A DNA stretch of 64,000 bases from NCBI RefSeq assembly GCF_963966145.1, contig NC_091051.1:21142001-21206000 (forward strand), in the 5' to 3' direction. Source of the DNA: Tenebrio molitor (Eukaryota > Arthropoda > Insecta > Coleoptera > Tenebrionidae). The notes below the pieces were generated by a model. The model did no database searches. It was not told the DNA's origin and was given only the letters and a program-made list of their open reading frames with translations. Of the stretch, positions 43,846-54,191 are shown one piece after another; positions within the stretch are counted from its first letter, which is position 1; each line of letters opens with the position of its first letter. The translations under genes were made by a program, and so were the position numbers.

Positions 43846-44277
43846 TAGTCTACCCGTATACAACTCGAGGATGGAAAATTCTCGATTACTCGACGTGCTG
43901 CCGGAAACACCACTCGATCTACGATCTCGTGCTGTTTCCGGGCAACACGTCTCGTATAATCGAGAATTTTCAATCCTCTCGTTGTATAATATATGACTAT
44001 TCCATTCACCTTTCATTTGTTAAAAATGGACCAATAAAAACACAATTTTACACATTTGTTACCATGGTTTCAAAAAATTGGACCGAATATTCCCACTCGT
44101 GGAAATTGTATCGGTAATACCACTAGCGATCCCAGCGATAATTTTTAACAAATGAATGCAGCCTTGAGAATTGCTTCCAAATGGACTCACGTGTCTTTTT
44201 TGTGTTGTTGGAAACATTTTCTTCGATTTCTGCGTTAATTTCTTCTTCCGATTTGCTGCCAAAGTTGGTTCATGGAA
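43846..44277 (+). mobile_element. Palindrome-capped element j (array member 1)
   Basis: Tip TAGTCTACCCGTAT; cap 43846-44000 with arms sharing GAAAATTCTCGATTA, CGACGTG and CCGGAAACA. Then CTATTCCATTCACC; the inverse end GGTTCATGGAATAG is at about 44267-44280, where the next element starts. CCACTCGTGG and CCACTAG words lie near the far end (about 44095-44130). Confidence 0.6.
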
Positions 44278-44684
44278 TAGTTCACTTATTCAATTGTGCT
44301 TGGGAATGAATCCACGAGTGCGTCAGCACGATATATCAATTCGTGACCAGTTGAAAAATAATCGGCATAATTTGGACTACTCGTGGTATTATAAATGACT
44401 ATTCAATTCACCTGTTATTTTTCAAATATTAACCAATAAAAGAGCAGATATGTACTTTCGTAGCCTAGCAACAGAAAATTCCAGCGAATATTCCACTCGT
44501 GAAAATATAACTGACTATTCCACTAGTGGTCGAGGTGAATATTTTAAACAAACCTTGATTATTATTTTTATTCAAAGAAATTATTACTTTCTTACGAAGT
44601 TAACTAAACAATGAAATCATGTGTAACATAGATTTGCGAACTAGCTTTGAAAATTTTTATTTTAATCATTGATTTGGTTCATTG
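44278..44684 (+). mobile_element. Palindrome-capped element l (array member 2), degraded cap
   Basis: Begins TAGTTCACTTATTCAA at the j boundary. Only the cap centre (CACGAGTGCGTCAGCACG) still pairs. Inner end GACTATTCAATTCACCTG and far end GGTTCATTGAATAG (44676-44689) are inverse. Near the far end: CCACTCGTG and CCACTAGTGG. Confidence 0.5.
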
Positions 44685-44686
44685 AA

Positions 44687-45099
44687 TAGTCTGTTGAATA
44701 CAACTCGTAGTCAAAGATAGTAGAATATTTTTCCGATGGTATCACTTATGGTCATTACGCTTTTGAACACCATTCGTGCTACGCACTCATGGTGTTCATA
44801 AAGCGAATGACCATTCGTGATACCACCACAAAAATATTCGACAATCTTTGACTACTCGTGGTATTATAACTGATAATTTTAACTAGATTAGCAGTCATCT
44901 TTGTTGCTATTAAGAAATCCCACTCTTTGATAGCAACAAAGATTCGTGCATCTAATACCTGTTTACGTTGGGAAGAACAGCTATGGTGCAAATGACTGAC
45001 CTGTTACTATGACAACTCATATGAAAGTTAATGCCAAATGTGTGTGATTTGCACCACTAATGTTCAATCCAACGTGAACAGATATTAGTTAAAATTATC
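44687..45099 (+). mobile_element. Palindrome-capped element n (array member 3)
   Basis: Starts TAGTCTGTTGAATACAAC at the l boundary. The cap 44687-44873 has about 95-base arms (AGTCAAAGAT, GAATATTTTT, GGTATCAC, GGTCATT, GAACACCAT) around GTGCTACGCAC. Then TGATAATTTTAACTA and the inverse AGTTAAAATTATC ending at 45099. The body is palindromic (GTGCAAAT...ATTTGCACC), with a 66-base hairpin (CTTTGTTGCTAT / ATAGCAACAAAG). Confidence 0.65.
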
Positions 45100-45144
45100 A
45101 AAAAATTACCATCACTTATGTAATTACTGTTGATTAAATCAAAT

Positions 45145-45491
45145 TAGCTATTTATGCACCAAGGGCGTTACAACGATGATTACGCCCGGAGAACGATGAA
45201 TCCAGCTCGAGGACTTTAGCCCGAGAGATGGATATCGTTCGATGGGCGTAATCATTCGGTGACGCCGTGGTGCATACAAGATTTTATTTTTCACTATACG
45301 TGTTCTTTAAAAAAAAAAAAAAATTGGCATCTTTGCAATTATGAATTGATGAGGGCGTTATGAATTCATTACGCCCGCTTATTCTTATTACGCCCGCTTA
45401 TTCTTATTACGCCCTGTTTTATTCCCCGGTTGTTATGGACATGTTTACGTATTTCGTATCCTAGGAGTTATCATGCAATTATACTAAAGTG
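45145..45491 (+). mobile_element. Palindrome-capped element d
   Basis: Tip TAGCTATTTATGCACCAAGG; cap 45145-45291 with arms GGGCGTTAC, GATGATTACGCCC and GAACGATG; inner end GTGGTGCATACAAGATTTTA. Then TTTTTCACTATAC; the inverse far end AAAGTG|AAAAA is at 45491. The cap word GGGCGTAAT/ATTACGCCC returns three times near the far end (about 45354-45416), twice as the tandem CTTATTCTTATTACGCCC. Confidence 0.65.
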
Positions 45492-45535
45492 AAAAATAAA
45501 TAATTTTACTTTCACTGATGCATCCCGTTACTAAG

Positions 45536-45625
45536 AAATACCACCGAAAGGGGCTTTGTTGCATGATCCTCCGGGATGCGGCAAAACGATGATAGGGAAG
45601 GCAACGGCCAAGAAGCAAAAGCGAA
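45536..45625 (+). pseudogene. AAA-ATPase exon fragment (Msp1/ATAD1-like Walker A)
   Basis: Frame: KGALLHDPPGCGKTMIGKAT, then AKKQKR, followed by a GTGAGT donor. PPGCGKT is the ATP-binding P-loop of AAA proteins. The GCGKTxIxKATAKE style is closest in memory to ATAD1/Msp1, which extracts mislocalised tail-anchored proteins from mitochondrial outer membranes. Changes such as HD for YG before PPG, and lack of further exons nearby, suggest a dead captured exon, perhaps carried by a transposon. Only about 30 codons, so orthology is tentative. Confidence 0.5.
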
Positions 45626-46119
45626 GTGAGTATCTTACGAGTTAATAAAAGTTACCTAAACCGATATTGAGAACTGCCATTGAAAACGAAAACGTTCTTT
45701 CTGTAAAAATAAAAAAACCGTAATTAAAAATAACACCATTTTTCTGATTTTTTACAGACTTGAAAATATGCATTTTGCACTTTTTTTTGCTGTACTCGAT
45801 TATTTCAAATAACGAGTACAGCGTTAATTCGACTAGAATTGAAAATCCACTATTCAAAATTGTATTTCTGATATTTGCTTTGTAGCAAATACATTTTGAT
45901 GGTAGATGCCATAACGATCTTGTATGACCTATAATTATTTTTTAAATGAAAATAGAAGTTATTGTTACTTTTACATTAAGTCAGTCGAAGTCTGTAAGTA
46001 GTTTTGGTGCAAATAAGTATAAAAAATGTATAAACAAACTTCATTAAATGAAACATGAAAATTTACATTGGGAAATATACAGATATAATTTTATATTTTA
46101 TTTTTTATTATAATCATAA
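45626..46119. other. No recognised gene
   Basis: AT-rich. A 71-codon minus frame at 45642-45857 has no domain. Confidence 0.4.
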
Positions 46120-46421
46120 TAGTATATTAAAAGACAAGTTTCATAAGACCAGTCTTGAAGCACGAATTCAAGATTAAAAAACGAGTGGCGTAGCCACGAG
46201 TTATTTTAAAGAATGAGTGCTTCAAGGTCTTATGAAACGAGTTTTTTATACTATTTTTTGTAATTTGCCCTTTTTAAGTGGTTTTTAAACAAAAATGTTT
46301 ACTTTCCTCGATTTAGGAATTTTTGTGGCGGTTGGTAATGTCTTAATTTTAAAAGTGAAAATTTGATCAAGTCTTCAAAGTCGCCTTTTGTTTTATCCAA
46401 ATTCTGTCACAAAACACGAAT

Positions 46422-46508
46422 ATGGAAGATAATCTTTCATGTATGCCCGCTGAAATACGTGAAATTGACAAAAATACGGTCGCGAATTTGTTGCCTGATA
46501 AATTCTGA
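46422..46508 (+). pseudogene. Tyrosine recombinase N-terminus, truncated (left arm)
   Basis: MEDNLSCMPAEIREIDKNTV then ANLLPDKF and a stop. It aligns with the first residues of the h recombinase (PLEIQNEAKIY-CLNLLPIK). It starts 163 bases from the cap, like h and i. Confidence 0.5.
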
Positions 46509-46906
46509 TAAATAATTCTTTACACATTTTGTAATTTAAACTGACATGCATGACAGATCAAGCAATGCCAACCTAAAAATTTTCGTAAAATGTTCCGTGA
46601 AATAATGGCTATAAGGACATCCCAAATGATGACGTCGCGTTCGTTAATATGTCTATTAGAGAATCAAAATGGAGGCAAATTACAGAAACCCTGTTTTTGA
46701 CACTAAAATGCGTGCGAAAAAGGGCTTTTTTGTAATTTGGCTCCATTTTGATTCTCTAATAGACATATTAACGAACGCGACGTCATCATCTGGGATGTCC
46801 TTATAGCCATTATTTCACGGAACATTTTACGAAAATTTTTACGTTGGCAAAGCTTGATCCGTCATGCGTGTCAGTTTAAATTACAAAATGTGCAAAGAAT
46901 TATTTA

Positions 46907-46993
46907 TCAGGATTTATCAGGCAACAAATTCGCGACCGTATTTTTGGCAATTTCACGTATTTCAGCGGGCGTACATGAAACATTATCTTTCAT
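46907..46993 (-). pseudogene. Tyrosine recombinase N-terminus, truncated (right arm)
   Basis: Mirror copy of the left-arm ORF with a few substitutions (MKDNVSCTPAEIREIAKNTV), ending in a stop at the same place. Confidence 0.5.
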
Positions 46994-47268
46994 ATTCGTG
47001 TTTTGTGACAAAATTTGAATAAAACAAAAGGCGACTTTGAAGACTTGATCAAATTTTCACTTTTAAAATAAGACATTACCAACCGCCACAAAAACGGCTT
47101 AAAAAGGGCAAATTACAAAAAATAGTATAAAAAACTCGTTTCATAAGACCATGAAGCACTCATTCTTTAAAATTTTTTAATCTTGAATTCGTGCTTCAAG
47201 ACTGGTCTTATCAGTGGCGTAGATAGCTTTTTGCTTTGGGGGGGGGTCCACATACTTTTGTATTACGT

Positions 47269-47516
47269 ACAGTTGCGGACACGGAATTTTAGACGTCAAA
47301 ATTATGTCAATTCAAAAAGTGTCAATGTAAACCACGCTTTATTGTCATTATGATTGACGTTTGAGACTATTTGACTTTAGAAAGTTTTAGTTGAAATTTG
47401 TTTTTCACATCATCATTACAAAAATCGAAAGTGAGGTTAGTTGTACCTAAAGCCAGTTTTACATTTTTATGTCAATCGAATGATAAATCGTCCAAGATTC
47501 CGTGTCCGCCATTGTA
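47269..47516. mobile_element. MITE TACAGTTGCGGACACGGAAT
   Basis: Inverse ends: TACAGTTGCGGACACGGAAT and ATTCCGTGTCCGCCATTGTA, at TA. Confidence 0.8.
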
Positions 47517-48030
47517 CCTATAAAAATTTGGTTTTTAATGTAGTTTGCTAGTTGCTACCTTATAACACTAGAATATGAAATTATCACAATACGACTTTAA
47601 GGAACACAATCATGTTTATTGTTCATACGCGTCATGTTGCAAAAAGACCAAAAAAAACTCGAAAAACAATTTTAGATAAGTAATCCAGCACGGAAAAAAA
47701 ACGGCAAAAATTAAGCTGTTTGATTTCCGTCATTAAAGTGCCTGATATACGGACCTATCAAAATGAACATAACAACATGTTGCTGAATTTCCCGCGATGT
47801 CCGAGTATTCTTCTATTGCAAACTAACAACAGTGCACTAAACATTGACGCTATTTATAATCTCAAACTTTGAAAAATATATCCTAATTCAACAGACAGCT
47901 TTAATACTACCAAATTAAATGCAAAATTTTCATGGCCATTATGCCAAAACAACGTGAATGCATTTTATGTAGTCGGTTTTTTAATTTTTAATTTAAATCA
48001 TGATTTTTTCTCAGCACTGATGACTTTATG

Positions 48031-48282
48031 TACTATTCCGGACACGGAATCTTGGCCAACATTTTTTAGACATTTCCAAAAAAAAATATGTAAACCAATC
48101 TTTAGTGTCATTAATAAATGACAGTTATTAAAAATCACTTTGGAAGTTTTTCTTATGACATCAAAAAAGCAGGGAAATGGTATTATCGAGTCAAAAGTTG
48201 GGTTATATTCAATAAAGGCCAGTTCACACATATTTGTCAGTTAAATGTCAGTTGTGGCCAAGATTCCGTGTCCGGAATAGTA
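48031..48282. mobile_element. MITE TACTATTCCGGACACGGAAT, copy 1
   Basis: 252 bp, TIRs about 28 bases, TA target. An inverse-oriented copy with high identity is at 62484-62734. The 77-codon minus frame here is chance. Confidence 0.85.
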
Positions 48283-48878
48283 CACTGACTGGCACAGAAA
48301 GCTACTCATTATGATTTTTTTAAATAAATAATCTTGAAATTATATTTGTGCTTATTTTTTTAATAATAGTTAAATTGGGACATTTTCAATGATCGGGGGT
48401 GGTATGGTTACTATGGCAACCGAATTGTTTTGTTTAAATAAATTATTAGAAAAGTTTGCGCTACTTTCATGTTGTGTTTTTGTCGGTTGTCTTACGTGTT
48501 AAAAGATTTAATTTGACAACATGAGATACTAATTTAAAATACTATTCAAATTTTGGCAATTTTTCATAACATAAATTTTTTTCTAAAAAAATTGATTTTA
48601 TCATTTTTCATTAAAATCTTATTTGCTGTGTATAATGTTTTGTTTGTCGTATATTCTTTGGCAAAGAATAACTTAAATAACACTTATCAATACAATATGA
48701 TATACCAAATATACCAAAAAAATTTTCTAAGACAATGAATTACTTAAAATTCAAAGTGTCGTTTTTTGTGCCTGTCAGTGTATATACTGAAAAAGTATTA
48801 TTCAGTTGTAAAAGTATATGGATGAGCTCTGGGGGGGTCCGGACCCCCTGGACCCCCCCCCCCCTTATCTACGCTACT
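48283..48878. other. hAT interior, no gene
   Basis: AT-rich. One 61-codon frame without features. It ends in a run of C (about 48852-48864) beside the right TIR. Confidence 0.4.
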
Positions 48879-48909
48879 GGGTCTTATGAAACTTGTCTTT
48901 TAATATACT

Positions 48910-50522
48910 ACTAGCTGACCCGGCGAACTTCGTACCGCCTCAGAATCAATAAATGTTGTGTTAACTTATTAGCTGAATTTAATGAAGTTTTTTTTATTAA
49001 GATAAAATGAATAATCAAAATGAATTGAAATTTAATGATTTAATGCATACACAAATTTAATGCTTACACATATTTAAATTTAATGCTAAGCACTACGCCC
49101 TCTGACGGAGATTATTGGTATTCACGTCACGTGATGTGCAAATGTGATTATTTTACGACAATTAATTGATGAGTACTGAAAAATTAAGTTTTTTCGGTAA
49201 ATTCATTTGCAAGAAGTGAGAGTATAATGAGTAGAAGAGCAAATTGCTGTGTCCCGAGTTGTAACTAACTATGCAGTGAATTTTTTATCAATGAACCATA
49301 GAGATTGAGATGGTGTAAAGTTTATTTCATGTCGGAAAAATAATTTTGAAATTAGCAATAGAAACACCATTGACGCGAAATAAAGTTTATACTTTATACC
49401 ATGTAAATCTTTATGGTTCATTGATAAAAAAATTCACTGTATAAAAATAATCTGGAATTAACAATCACCATAAACGGATTGAATTTGATTTAATTGAATT
49501 TTAATGAGTTTGGTTGGGATGCAGTCAACATTTGACGGGAAGAAAATATGGAAAATTAACAGCAATGAATGCTCAACCCTAAAACAGCTTCCCCCGCGAC
49601 GTAGCATTACTTGGGGTAGCATTTAAATAATTACAGACAGTTGACGTACTTAAATGCATAATTTGTTAGATACAGGTGCGATACACTGAATAAGTGAATA
49701 AGCCCATTTCTAGCGTTAGCCATGACATAGCAGCGGGTATGTTCCTGCACAGATGTTGGCCTTGTAGGGTCCTTTGATGGCTGATATAAACGCGAGATTT
49801 CAAAAAAAAAAAAAAACACAAACAAAATTAATTGCAAGGGGACAAATCCGGAGAGCGGGCTGTCTACTACAAATTGCCCCTTATTGAGGTCAGACTCCAG
49901 TTCTTCGTCTTGTCGCACTCCCGGTTTGTCTGAAATCATGGTCTGAACGTAGTGACCCATGTAACAATTGATTTCTGGTTCGGGACACGACCCAACATTG
50001 AAGCAATTTCGGAAGGGTTGCGATCACAGAAAATCAGTTTGAAAAGTAGACCTCGACGGCAAACGCAGGCTTTCCACTCTTCCAACGCATGGTGGCAGCT
50101 GACAGGGATAGGGAACAAATCTTGAAAACCACGGCTTCCGAATGAGACCACTCCCGTCCCATTACGACCCCTACAGTCTGAATAGCGCGCATTTCAAAAA
50201 AGGAAGTTATGTTGTCGCACCCTGTACAATGCATAAGTAAGTGTTGTTGATCACCATTGATCACACTTCGTGTTAAAACTCAGCTGACGTTAAATCTCAA
50301 TTAAGTTCAAATTGTCGATGCGCGCACAATGGCAGATTGTGACAGATGACATAACCTTTCAAAATGAATTTTCTTCATATTTTTTTTTTCGTTAGTTATT
50401 CGATGTTTTAATAGTTATTCTGCTAATCGGGGCGGAGACAAATCCAACAATATAATGATCATAAAAATCTGTCCAGCCGTTCTTGAGTTATAAATAGCGT
50501 AACTAACCCGACTTTGTTTTAT
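48910..50522 (-). mobile_element. Helitron-like element, left copy
   Basis: On minus the 3' end reads GGCGGTACGAAGTTCGCCGG then GTCAGCTAGT: a short hairpin followed about 8 bases later by CTAGT, the Helitron 3' pattern. The matching copy on plus ends at 56984. Shared internal parts include CTAAGCACTACGCCCTC and ATTTAATGATTTAATGCAT. It contains mariner remnant 49671-50226. The end near 50522 (GTTATAAATAGCGTAACTAA) is less certain. No Rep/helicase. Confidence 0.5.
49671..50226 (-). pseudogene. Mariner-like element with internally deleted transposase
   Basis: TIRs TACAGGTGCGATA and the inverse TACAGGGTGCGACAACATAA. On minus, MRWKSGKPAFAVEVYFSN opens the gene (first HTH), then frameshifted pieces up to EISRLYQPSKDPTRPTSVQ, the C-terminus. 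The catalytic centre is deleted. Same family as 54760-55100 and 56160-56540. Confidence 0.6.
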
Positions 50523-50525
50523 ATA

Positions 50526-50704
50526 TAACGGGTGTTTTTTAAATTTGGCGTCGAAGTAGGCGTTGAAGTGTCGATTGTGAACGCACTATACAGATTACGG
50601 ATCACGGATCAGCTGTTTCAATCTTACGCTTTTACACGAGTGGTGTGATCTCAATCGACTCTCCAACGCCTACTTCGACGCCAAATTTAAAAAAACACCC
50701 TTTA
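50526..50704. mobile_element. 179-bp MITE, copy 2
   Basis: Inverse copy of 11774-11952 with exactly the same length. Ends TAACGGGTGTTTTTTAAATT and the inverse of AAAAAAACACCCTTTA. Confidence 0.85.
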
Positions 50705-51511
50705 TAGTTTAAAACACTAAAGACTTAAGTATTTCTTAGGTAACAACAAATTCACCTACATTTTGACCACTGATAGTAACCAGTGACGGCTCGTTAGGGG
50801 CGGCAGAGTCGGCCGGGCCGTACCACACAAAATTACGAATTTTATTTTCATACTTTCTGATAAAAAAATGTTTACGTTATTTTTCTTCAAACACAAATAA
50901 CAACTTAAATTACAATTTACATTTCTGTCTCGTACCTAATTACATTGTACTGTGTACCGTATGTGCTGTAAATACACATATTATGTAGTATAAATACCTA
51001 AACGCATCCAGGATAGTTTTGAAAAAAAATGTGTGTAAATAAAAATCCACTTAATAAACGCAAAATTCTACTAAACATAAATTATGATGTCTGTTCGCCT
51101 TCATCGTTTTTTTTTAATTGCCTCAGTAAAGACCAATTTAAATTAGATATTGAAGTTAAAGTTATTTTTTCACCATTACAAAAATTAAATGCATACGAAT
51201 ATTTACAAAACTACGACAATAATTGACAAAGCCGTTCCTAGGCTCCTGCGGCAAGTGTCTATTAAATAGGTAATAAATACATTCGGCCAAGGAAGGGGAA
51301 GGGTCGGCCAGTGACGTATTTGCCGAGTGCACACAGACTAATCTTTGCACTGCGATTTTGAAACGATGAATACATTCAGAAGTACGTCCAGCTGTCTCGT
51401 CTCACCAATCTTAAGTTATGTTGCTGTAACTTGTAACGGATAGCTTAGCTCGTTTCACACAACCCCGGCAAAAGTTAATTTGGCCGACAGCTGTTGCTAA
51501 ACTGAGTTTGC

Positions 51512-51676
51512 TAAGGTAACGACAACGGTTGCGCCAATATTTCCATCTCACTTAATTTGGAGTCTATGCAATATGCAAGTTAATCGACACGATACAAACA
51601 TCCCGTGACACGATACAAACATCCCGTAAAACAATGAGTTGTCGCTACCTTATTTATTTTATCATCGAGAACCTTA
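51512..51676. mobile_element. hAT-type MITE TAAGGTTCTCGAT, copy 1
   Basis: 165 bp; exact 8-bp duplication GAGTTTGC (51504-51511, 51677-51684). Contains GACACGATACAAACATCCCGT twice in tandem (20 bases each). A longer inverse relative is at 58657-58911. Confidence 0.8.
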
Positions 51677-51842
51677 GAGTTTGCGTTTGCGTAGTTTAAT
51701 TCCTTAACTTCAAATTCACGTCTGCTCCTAACAGTTTAACGTATCGTCTTTTGTTTCTGTTTTGTGTGTTTAATCTGTTATTAATTATTATAGTATTATT
51801 TAAATAGTGAGTGTAAGTGGTAAGTAGGTAAACACACCGACA

Positions 51843-52148
51843 ATGGCAAATGTAAAAGATGTAGTGAGTACCAATGCCGATTTGATTAACTATTTATTGG
51901 TAAATAAATTTCATACATTGTCTTATGATGACAAAATATTTGTGAAGAAATTGCCAGTTCCACAACCCTCAATGGTTGATTTAATACAATCGAAAAGTGG
52001 TCATAATCGCGCGTTTTCTAAAACTCTGTACCAGAAACATATATGGTTAACGGGCAGCCAAGTGCACTTGCACTTGTTAGTTTTACTATGTAAAATTTTT
52101 TTAATTATGAACCTACATTTGTCACGCGGATGCCTATCAAAAAGTTAA
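51843..52148 (+). pseudogene. hAT/ZMYM-like transposase N-terminus (TTF finger start)
   Basis: MANVKDVVSTNADLINYLL...VPQPSMVDLIQ...NRAFSKTLYQKHIWLTGS. The FxxxWYxxxxWLxGS-like spacing matches the TTF-type finger that opens ZMYM-related hAT transposases. After about residue 70 the frame degenerates into hydrophobic sequence without the Cys pair. Non-functional. Confidence 0.5.
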
Positions 52149-52251
52149 ATTGACTAATTAGAGCTTTACCGATCTACCCATGTTCGGCCGACCCATATTC
52201 GCGAAATACGAGCCGTCACTGATAGTAACACATTTATACACAATTTATAAC

Positions 52252-53103
52252 TAAGGGCCGGATTTATATGCACTAAAAAAGTCGAAATATGCATGCAAGA
52301 TATGCTTCCGAAATTACAAAATATGCACTTTAGTATGCTAAATATGCTTTAAAAACTCAAAAGAGGCACGCTTTTTTAATTTAAAACTTATATGAATTAA
52401 AAAATAATACAATTATGTATAATACAATGTTGATTTAATTACCATTAAAATGGCAAACAAGATACCTTTCTAAATTTTCTGGAGTAAAATTTTGTCTTCT
52501 GTCAGATAATAGTATATTATGTTATGAAGAGCAAAAATGAAGTTTTATGTGCTGCGGCTGGTAGATTGACTGCCGAACGCAGTGAGGCAGACAAACCAGC
52601 CAAAGCACATAAAACCATTTTTGCTCCGAATAACATATACTATTTTTTCTTCAAACCTTCATAACAAATTATTTAAGACATGTTAAGAGACCAGGTAGGA
52701 ATTTCAAATGATTTAGCTAGTTTACTTTACAGCCGCTCGTCAGCGGAGATAATAACTTCACGGACGCTCCTCAGCGGGGATAATAACTTCACGGACGCAG
52801 GTCAGCTCGTTAGATGCCATGACAATGAAGTGACACTTTAGCATTATCAATGCAGCAGTGCAATGTCATATTTTACGGACGTTTGAAGAAAAGATATTTT
52901 TTCCAGATGTGCGTTTTCCTGGGTTATATGCAAATAAATATGCATTTATTGTAAAATATGCTTTTATTGCTAAATATGCAATAATATGCATAATAAGAAT
53001 GATGTTATTTTATTTAGAATCATCTGAAATGCCAAGAAAACTTTAAAGTAATCCGAAGCTGTTTAGCAAAAAAATATGCAAATGCATATAAATCCGGCCT
53101 TTA
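52252..53103. mobile_element. hAT-type element rich in ATATGC, copy 2
   Basis: Same tips as 41617-42552; exact 8-bp duplication TTTATAAC (52244-52251, 53104-53111). Element f is inserted inside and part of the interior is lost. Confidence 0.85.
52510..52888 (+). mobile_element. Palindrome-capped element f
   Basis: GATAA|TAGTATATTATG; cap 52510-52648 with arms GAGCAAAAATG, TTTTATGTGC and GGCTGGT around a CGAACGCAG centre. Then TTTTTTCTTCAAAC; the inverse far end GTTTGAAG|AAAA is at 52888. Before it, a 31-base unit (CAGCGG(A/G)GATAATAACTTC core) is repeated twice plus a third partial copy (52734-52808). Compared with copy 1 of the hAT, the left junction falls at GTCAGATAA|. Confidence 0.65.
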
Positions 53104-53257
53104 TTTATAACAAATATACATGGTAACGAAACAACAACAATGGACCATTTGTATATCAACGATTAATGACACAGATTAAGTACTTCTGAAAATGTATTTA
53201 ATTTTACTTTTTTTGTTATAATTTTCAGATTGTAGGTAGTGCAGGTATAATAAAAAA

Positions 53258-54191
53258 TAGCGTATGATACTACACTCACCGGCAGAAAAAGCGGAAACCC
53301 ATTATTATTTAAAAATCTATCGTCGCGGTATGTGGTTGCTCTTTTTCAATTAGTCTCTTGAAACCTTCTAACAGCTCTGTGACGACTAGCAAGAGGAGCC
53401 TCAATAGCATTAGCTGCATATCGGAAACAACAACAGTCTTCAACCAAAGCTACTGCTCTGGCAATATTTACACCAGCTAGAGGCATTTTTTTACGTTCTG
53501 CACTTAAATTCGAAGTTAACAACAATAAAAAATTACAAAAGTTATAAAAATCTAACCAGGTTGCTTGATTATTATAAAAATGGTAAATTTAAGAAAAGAA
53601 GGTTTTTAAGCAAAAAATTTGTTTTTATGCGAAATTGCTAATAAAATAGCCTATGCTGATGTTCAAGGTTATGTTTGCTATCATTGCCTCCTGGTCAAAA
53701 TACATCAAAATAGGTATTATGGGAATAATTTGTTGTTGACTAATTAGTGTTCCGTTTTTTTTGCCGGTGAGTGTATTTATTTATTATACGAGTTATAAGA
53801 CACCATTTTGTCGCACGTGTTTTTTAGAGCACGAGGAGCGCAGCGACGAGTGCTATAAAGTAAACAAGTGCGACAAAATGGCTTATAAAACGAATATAAT
53901 ACAATATTTTTTTCTATTTTGCCCCTTAAATTTAAAAAAAGTGCAAAACATAATGCTAGGAAAATTATATTTGGCAAATATAAGGGTTCGTAACGCTGGT
54001 AAATAGACGAACAAGTTTTGAATTTAAAGTGTCGTGAAATGCCGTGATCACGTAGTAACAACTCACTATGAGTCATCGCCAACATTTAAAATTTAAGTAA
54101 ATGTTCCTGAAACGCGTATCGAAAAGAGCTCCTTTTCGAAACCCGTTTGAGTGTTATACAGTATACTGACTGTGTTATAGGTGCAAAATAG
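53258..54191 (+). mobile_element. Palindrome-capped element p, split by a Tc1-like element
   Basis: Tip AAAAAA|TAGCGTATGATA, then Tc1-like insertion 53271-53775, then the cap continues (53776-53913: GTTATAAGACACCATTTTGT / its inverse) around GAGCGCAGCG. Inner end TTTTTTCTATTTTGCCCC and far end GGTGCAAAATAG|AAAAA at 54191 are inverse. Near the far end, TCGAAAAGAGCTCCTTTTCGA is a 21-base palindrome. No ORF. Confidence 0.6.
53271..53775 (-). mobile_element. Tc1-like element with HTH remnant
   Basis: TIRs TACACTCACCGGCAGAAAAA and the inverse of TTTTTTTTGCCGGTGAGTGTA at TA sites. On minus (about 53495-53350): MPLAGVNIARAVALVEDCC, then HRAVRRFQETN, the first HTH of a Tc1-type transposase. The remainder is lost. 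Confidence 0.65.

Larger units (their letters stand above)
47212..48879. mobile_element. hAT-type non-autonomous element, 1.67 kb
   Basis: Tips CAGTGGCGTAGATA and the inverse CAGTAGCGTAGATAA, then a C/G-run. Exact 8-bp duplication GGTCTTAT (47204-47211, 48880-48887). Two MITEs inside. No transposase found; the AT-rich middle has short frames only. Confidence 0.85.
46120..48910. mobile_element. Giant palindromic capped element g, split by a hAT
   Basis: Left cap 46120-46258 (tip TAGTATATTAAAAGAC; arms share TTTCATAAGACC, CTTGAAGCAC). The right cap is its inverse (47112-47211 plus 48880-48910), interrupted by hAT 47212-48879. Between the caps two arms of about 430 bases (46259-46695, 46735-47111) are inverted copies around a 40-base centre. 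Without the hAT the element is about 1.12 kb and almost wholly self-complementary. Both arms carry the start of a recombinase ORF. Confidence 0.7.
50781..52221 (+). mobile_element. hAT element with TTF-type transposase start
   Basis: Tips CAGTGACGGCTCGT / ACGAGCCGTCACTG, exact 8-bp duplication ATAGTAAC (50773-50780, 52222-52229). 1441 bp. It carries a 165-bp MITE and the start of a transposase ORF. The catalytic part is missing, so this is an internally deleted copy. Confidence 0.85.

Noticed and set aside
48553..48738. 61-codon frame inside hAT element
   Set aside because: Low-complexity AT-rich frame with no transposase motifs.
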